NCBI GenBank assembly: GCA_965217175.1
Contig: OZ244251.1
Location: forward strand, 434,001-498,000
Reading direction: 5' to 3'
Source of the DNA: Bin87 sp965217175
GTDB taxonomy: Bacteria > Chloroflexota > Dehalococcoidia > Lucifugimonadales > UBA3495
Length of the DNA: 64,000 nucleotides
Under the pieces are notes generated by a model. That model had not been told where the DNA came from, did not search any database, and saw only the letters and a list, made by a program, of their open reading frames with translations. Position 1 is the stretch's first letter; each line of letters starts with the position of its first letter. Shown here piece by piece: positions 61,659-64,000 of the stretch. The position numbers and the translations under genes were made by a program.

Positions 61659-62018
61659 TTAGACCTGTTCCAGCAGCGTCTCTATCCTGTCGAGCAAAGC
61701 CTGCACATCGTCCAAGCTCTCGGCGATGTCCTCGGCCGACATCTCGTTTTCGTAGAAGTTTCCGTGCAGGTCGTTGGCCACTGAGAAAAATCGGTAAACG
61801 TCTCGGTCGCCCGTTTCAGCCCGGAGTCTGCTGGCGGCACGGGATAGATGCCGGTGCTTGCCGTGTTCCCAACTGCGCTGCTCGGCGATGGCCTTCAGCA
61901 TCTGGGCGGCTGCTCCCCAGCCCTTTTCGGAGGCCTGCTGCAGGTCGCCGGCGGCCAGTTCCTGCTTGGCTTGGGCCAAGAACCGCTGGCTGGCTTGCTG
62001 ATACGTCTGGGTGGTCAT
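61659..62018 (-). CDS. PaREP1/HEPN-like helical protein
   Basis: 119 residues. QQASQRFLAQAKQELAAGDL then QQASEKGWGAAAQMLKAIAE and a DVYRFFSVANDLHGNFYENE helix pair fit the PaREP1 group of HEPN-fold proteins. A catalytic RxxxxH is not clearly present. ATG 62018 was chosen because GGAG lies eight bases upstream; a TTG two codons earlier is possible. HEPN proteins often work as toxins with a nucleotidyltransferase-fold partner, and DUF6932 is only 3.5 kb away, but the genes are not adjacent. Confidence 0.6.
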   Translation of the reverse strand: MTTQTYQQASQRFLAQAKQELAAGDLQQASEKGWGAAAQMLKAIAEQRSWEHGKHRHLSRAASRLRAETGDRDVYRFFSVANDLHGNFYENEMSAEDIAESLDDVQALLDRIETLLEQV

Positions 62019-62185
62019 GGTCAATCTCCGGGTGTCCTCTCAGGTTACCAAGTGGGGCGTGCTGACGGCAAGGAGAGCCCCTTGGCGAGCGGGGTCATTC
62101 GATTATCAACTCCCCGGTCGATGCAGAGCCGGCGTGATGGCAGAAAACCCTGCACCTCAGGAACACCGCTGGTAGCCGACAGACT

Positions 62186-62211
62186 GGGATTCCCGCTTTC
62201 GCGGGAATGAC
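62186..62211. repeat. half-copy of the 39.2-kb dispersed repeat
   Basis: GGGATTCCCGCTTTCGCGGG AATGAC, a hairpin with an 8-bp stem and 4-base loop. Matches the right half of the 39.2-kb element (GGATTCCCGCTTGCGCGGGA). Confidence 0.7.
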
Positions 62212-62289
62212 TGGCCGGGGTTTGGGAATGACGGGCATGGGTTGGTGATAATCGAATGGCCCAGGGTTGTATAGACGCCGGTACAGACA

Positions 62290-63009
62290 TCAGTCGGGGT
62301 TTCGGATAAAACGACCGGTCAGTTCGCCCTCTTCGCGGTCCCTGGGGAGGCGAGCCATCACTACCGAGTCTGGCAACACGATTCCTCCGGAGAACACCAG
62401 CCGCATGGCGTCCTCCACCGAGAGGTCGGTTTCCACCAGATCATCTTCAACGACGAAGGCGAGGTTTCCGGACGTAGGATTGGGAACAGTAGGGATGTAA
62501 ACGATGGCGAGGGCCTGGCCGGTGGCCTCGGCATAGGCGCGGCCGGTGACGAAGCCCATCGCCACCATGCCGTCGCGGGGCCACTCGATGAATACTACGC
62601 GGGTGAAGCTGTACTGGGAAGTGAGGGAGACAGTGGCCTGTTGGGTTACGCTGTAAACAGTCTTCACTACCGGTATCTTGTTCAGCACGACATGAATCAG
62701 ATCCATCCCCTTTCGGCCAGGGCGCGTGGCAATTGCCAATCCCGCCAGATAAAGGACGACGATGCAGGCGATGAGTCCGACGCCGGTGAAGTCCCAGGGT
62801 CTGCCGGCGACCAAGCCCGAGGCTCTGACTAACCGGTCGGTGTACCCGACGATGAACGTGATGGCGATGACGGTAACCAACAGCGGCACTAATTCCATCA
62901 GGCCGCCGAGGGTTTTGGCCTGGATATGGGATTCGATCCGATTTGCAAAGGCAAATCTGTGGCGAGGCTCGTCAGCTATTTTAGGTGGTTGGTTGTTGCT
63001 GCTGGCCAC
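62290..63009 (-). CDS. DUF502 family membrane protein
   Basis: 239 residues. GGLMELVPLLVTVIAITFIV followed by a second hydrophobic helix (GLIACIVVLYLAGLAIATRP) and the conserved downstream region IPVVKTVYSVTQQATVSLTS, TGQALAIVYIPTVPNPTSGN is the DUF502 pattern. It sits in the inner membrane and its function is unknown. GTG at 63009 has GGGAGG upstream. A proline-rich small gene overlaps its start by 29 bases. Confidence 0.88.
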   Translation of the reverse strand: MASSNNQPPKIADEPRHRFAFANRIESHIQAKTLGGLMELVPLLVTVIAITFIVGYTDRLVRASGLVAGRPWDFTGVGLIACIVVLYLAGLAIATRPGRKGMDLIHVVLNKIPVVKTVYSVTQQATVSLTSQYSFTRVVFIEWPRDGMVAMGFVTGRAYAEATGQALAIVYIPTVPNPTSGNLAFVVEDDLVETDLSVEDAMRLVFSGGIVLPDSVVMARLPRDREEGELTGRFIRNPD

Positions 63010-63301
63010 CGTAGTACCTCCCTGTTGCCACTGAGAATCGGAGCGCTGGATTCATTCGCCCTGCAGCGACGGTTTTCGTTTTAGCGTCTAGCTCTCGTCT
63101 GGTGGCTTGTCCGTGGTTGGGCGGCGGTGGTGCCGGCGGTGGTTCCATTGGCGTCTCGGCGCTGGGAGGTGCTGCTGGCCGGTTGACCAGTAGGTCGTTG
63201 GTCTGAGCTGGATCCGTCATTGGTGTCTCTGCTGACTCCGGCGGCGTTGGGCGTATTGAAGGCGCGCCGTGACGGTCTGCTCTCCGAAATGGGTTTGCCA
63301 T
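62981..63301 (-). CDS. hypothetical Pro-rich protein
   Basis: 106 residues, low complexity, Pro/Ala-rich (PAAPPSAETPMEPPPAPPPP) with a basic C-terminus (RRELDAKTKTVAAGRMNPAL). ATG 63301 has GGAAGG seven bases upstream and the gene overlaps DUF502 by 29 bases, so it is likely translated. No domain is recognised. A frame shifted by one base could also be used (start at 63308) but has a weaker site. Confidence 0.45.
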   Translation of the reverse strand: MANPFRRADRHGAPSIRPTPPESAETPMTDPAQTNDLLVNRPAAPPSAETPMEPPPAPPPPNHGQATRRELDAKTKTVAAGRMNPALRFSVATGRYYGGQQQQPTT

Positions 63302-63351
63302 GGTTCATCCTTCCATCTGCCGCTTGGCAAGTGCTGCTTGTGCTGGGTCGC

Positions 63352-64000
63352 TCAGCAGATTGGCCACGCGGCCTCGATGTCTTGGGCGGTTGCGCTGTTA
63401 GGCTGCCACTCGTGGCGCAGCAGTTTACGTGCCTCGCGGGACTGGGTGTCGCCGGCGGGCTTGGTCAGGATGTCGCTGTTGGCGATGATGGCCACGCACT
63501 CTTGCTCGGCGGCTTTGCCTAGTTCGCTCAGACGGACGTGTAGTGAGTCACTGGCGTCGTAGCACGGGATAGGCAGCTTCCAGGCGTGCTTGTGGAAGTC
63601 CCTTGCGCCGTAGAGCCCTTTGGTCATGAACTCCACCACCGCATTGGTGAGTCCTTTGCTATTCAGCACCGCTATCAGGTAGCAGGCTTCGTCTACTGAC
63701 TGGCAGATCGTCTGGTACATCTTGTGGTCCAAGATGGCTTGTTTATCCTTGATGATTGCTGCCGTTGGCTGACCTTGGGTCGTGTAAGCGACGCGAACCG
63801 TTCCGTCTCCGGCGATTGCGGCTCGTAGGTACCCCAGCTGGCTGGTCAGCTTGTTGAGGTGGTTGAGGTTGCTGTACAGGTCTTTGATGGCCTGGTTTTT
63901 GTGGGCCTCGCGGTACAATTCGGCGGCGTTGTTCCAGCGTCGTTGCATCGTGGGGTGCAATTCTGCCACTTCCAGCTGGCAGGCGTCGTGTTTGTCGTCT
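63352..64000 (-). CDS. C-terminal part of an N6-adenine DNA methylase/Eco57I-like protein
   Basis: The frame is open to the window edge, so the gene is partial. NHLNKLTSQLGYLRAAIAG, VRVAYTTQGQPTAAIIKDKQ AILDHKMYQ, ACYLIAVLNSKGLTNAVVEF MTKGLYGARDFHKHAWKLPI and LHVRLSELGKAAEQE form the target-recognition/C-terminal domain of class I (N6-adenine) DNA methylases that end restriction- or defence-type operons. The catalytic NPPY domain lies beyond 64000. The system type (type I/II R-M, BREX-like or DISARM-like) cannot be decided here. Confidence 0.78.
   Translation of the reverse strand, partial: DDKHDACQLEVAELHPTMQRRWNNAAELYREAHKNQAIKDLYSNLNHLNKLTSQLGYLRAAIAGDGTVRVAYTTQGQPTAAIIKDKQAILDHKMYQTICQSVDEACYLIAVLNSKGLTNAVVEFMTKGLYGARDFHKHAWKLPIPCYDASDSLHVRLSELGKAAEQECVAIIANSDILTKPAGDTQSREARKLLRHEWQPNSATAQDIEAAWPIC

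Larger units (their letters stand above)
48041..64000. mobile_element. integrative genomic island at tRNA-Ala, right end beyond the window
   Basis: The left side has tRNA-Ala(CGC), then a P4-type integrase reading away from it (48686-49903), and an AlpA-type small regulator and a replication-relaxation-like gene next. Three families of transposon debris, antitoxin-like ORFs, and a block of rare genes (nuclease-like, nucleotidyltransferase-like, HEPN-like, DNA methylase) fill the rest. The gene density and orientation differ from the metabolic part left of the tRNA. A second copy of the tRNA 3' end would mark the right boundary; none is visible before 64000. The true right edge, and whether DUF502 belongs to it, are open. 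Confidence 0.58.

Noticed and set aside
1..64000. Reassigned stop codons (TAA or TAG read as an amino acid)
   Set aside because: In-frame stops occur in five genes, but TAA and TAG also end intact genes such as secA (TAG) and dnaA (TAG), and frameshifts accompany the stops. Decay or sequence error explains them better.
1..64000. CRISPR array
   Set aside because: No regularly spaced direct repeats with unique spacers and no cas genes. The repeats seen are dispersed hairpins at distant sites.

Overview
The window is high-GC bacterial DNA. Its gene set suggests a Chloroflexota lineage of the SAR202/Dehalococcoidia type: paralogous luciferase-like flavin oxidoreductases, two ThDP enzymes, tandem CaiB/BaiF CoA-transferases, several MFS carriers, two BNR propeller proteins, a DUF2277 protein and a dihydropyrimidinase-like amidohydrolase. 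This assignment is an inference from gene content; there is no rRNA in the window. secA, dnaA, copA and most metabolic genes read cleanly, so the many broken genes are not simply explained by poor sequence.

Layout. 0-2 kb: the truncated end of an MFS carrier, a tyrosine recombinase with a C-terminal pair of ribbon-helix-helix-like modules, and tRNA-Gly(CCC). 2-10 kb: an alpha/beta hydrolase, a large secreted S1-protease gene broken by one deletion and one stop, a ThDP enzyme, and a BglII/BstYI-like restriction-modification locus with an intact methyltransferase and a dead endonuclease. 10-16 kb: two flavin oxidoreductases, a Gfo/Idh/MocA dehydrogenase, an aldo/keto reductase and a second alpha/beta hydrolase. 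16-20 kb: a BNR propeller, a toxin-antitoxin zone (MazE-like remnant, doubly broken hicBA, Xre-ImmA peptidase plus PIN-like DUF4411 protein). 20-33 kb: a second ThDP enzyme, DUF2277, two tautomerase-like proteins, SecA, a YHS protein with a copper P-type ATPase, an MFS carrier, a lipoprotein, a second BNR propeller and a TM2 protein. 33-48 kb: dihydropyrimidinase-like amidohydrolase, a soluble GAF histidine kinase with two CheY-like regulators, a displaced copy of the amidohydrolase 3' end, a NYN protein, a CoA-transferase/CoA-transferase/MFS operon with overlapping genes, an orphan DNA methyltransferase, DnaA and an NHL propeller.

From tRNA-Ala(CGC) at 48.0 kb to the right edge the window looks like an integrative genomic island. 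It has a P4-type integrase just downstream of the tRNA 3' end, an AlpA-type regulator and a large replication-relaxation-like protein. These are followed by remnants of IS1380-, IS5- and IS110-type transposons, small antitoxin-like ORFs, and a 57-64 kb cluster of little-known genes. The cluster holds a nucleotidyltransferase-like DUF6932 protein, a PD-(D/E)XK candidate, a Zn-ribbon regulator, a GIY-YIG-like protein, a broken DUF3782-like gene, a PaREP1/HEPN protein, a DUF502 membrane protein and the C-terminus of an N6-adenine DNA methylase. It has the composition of a defence-type island, but no complete known system can be named.

A small family of MITE-like palindromic repeats with terminal inverted repeats (22.6, 30.3 and 47.7 kb) and other dispersed hairpins sit between genes. 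Pieces of the same repeats lie in frame inside the IS1380 transposase remnant.
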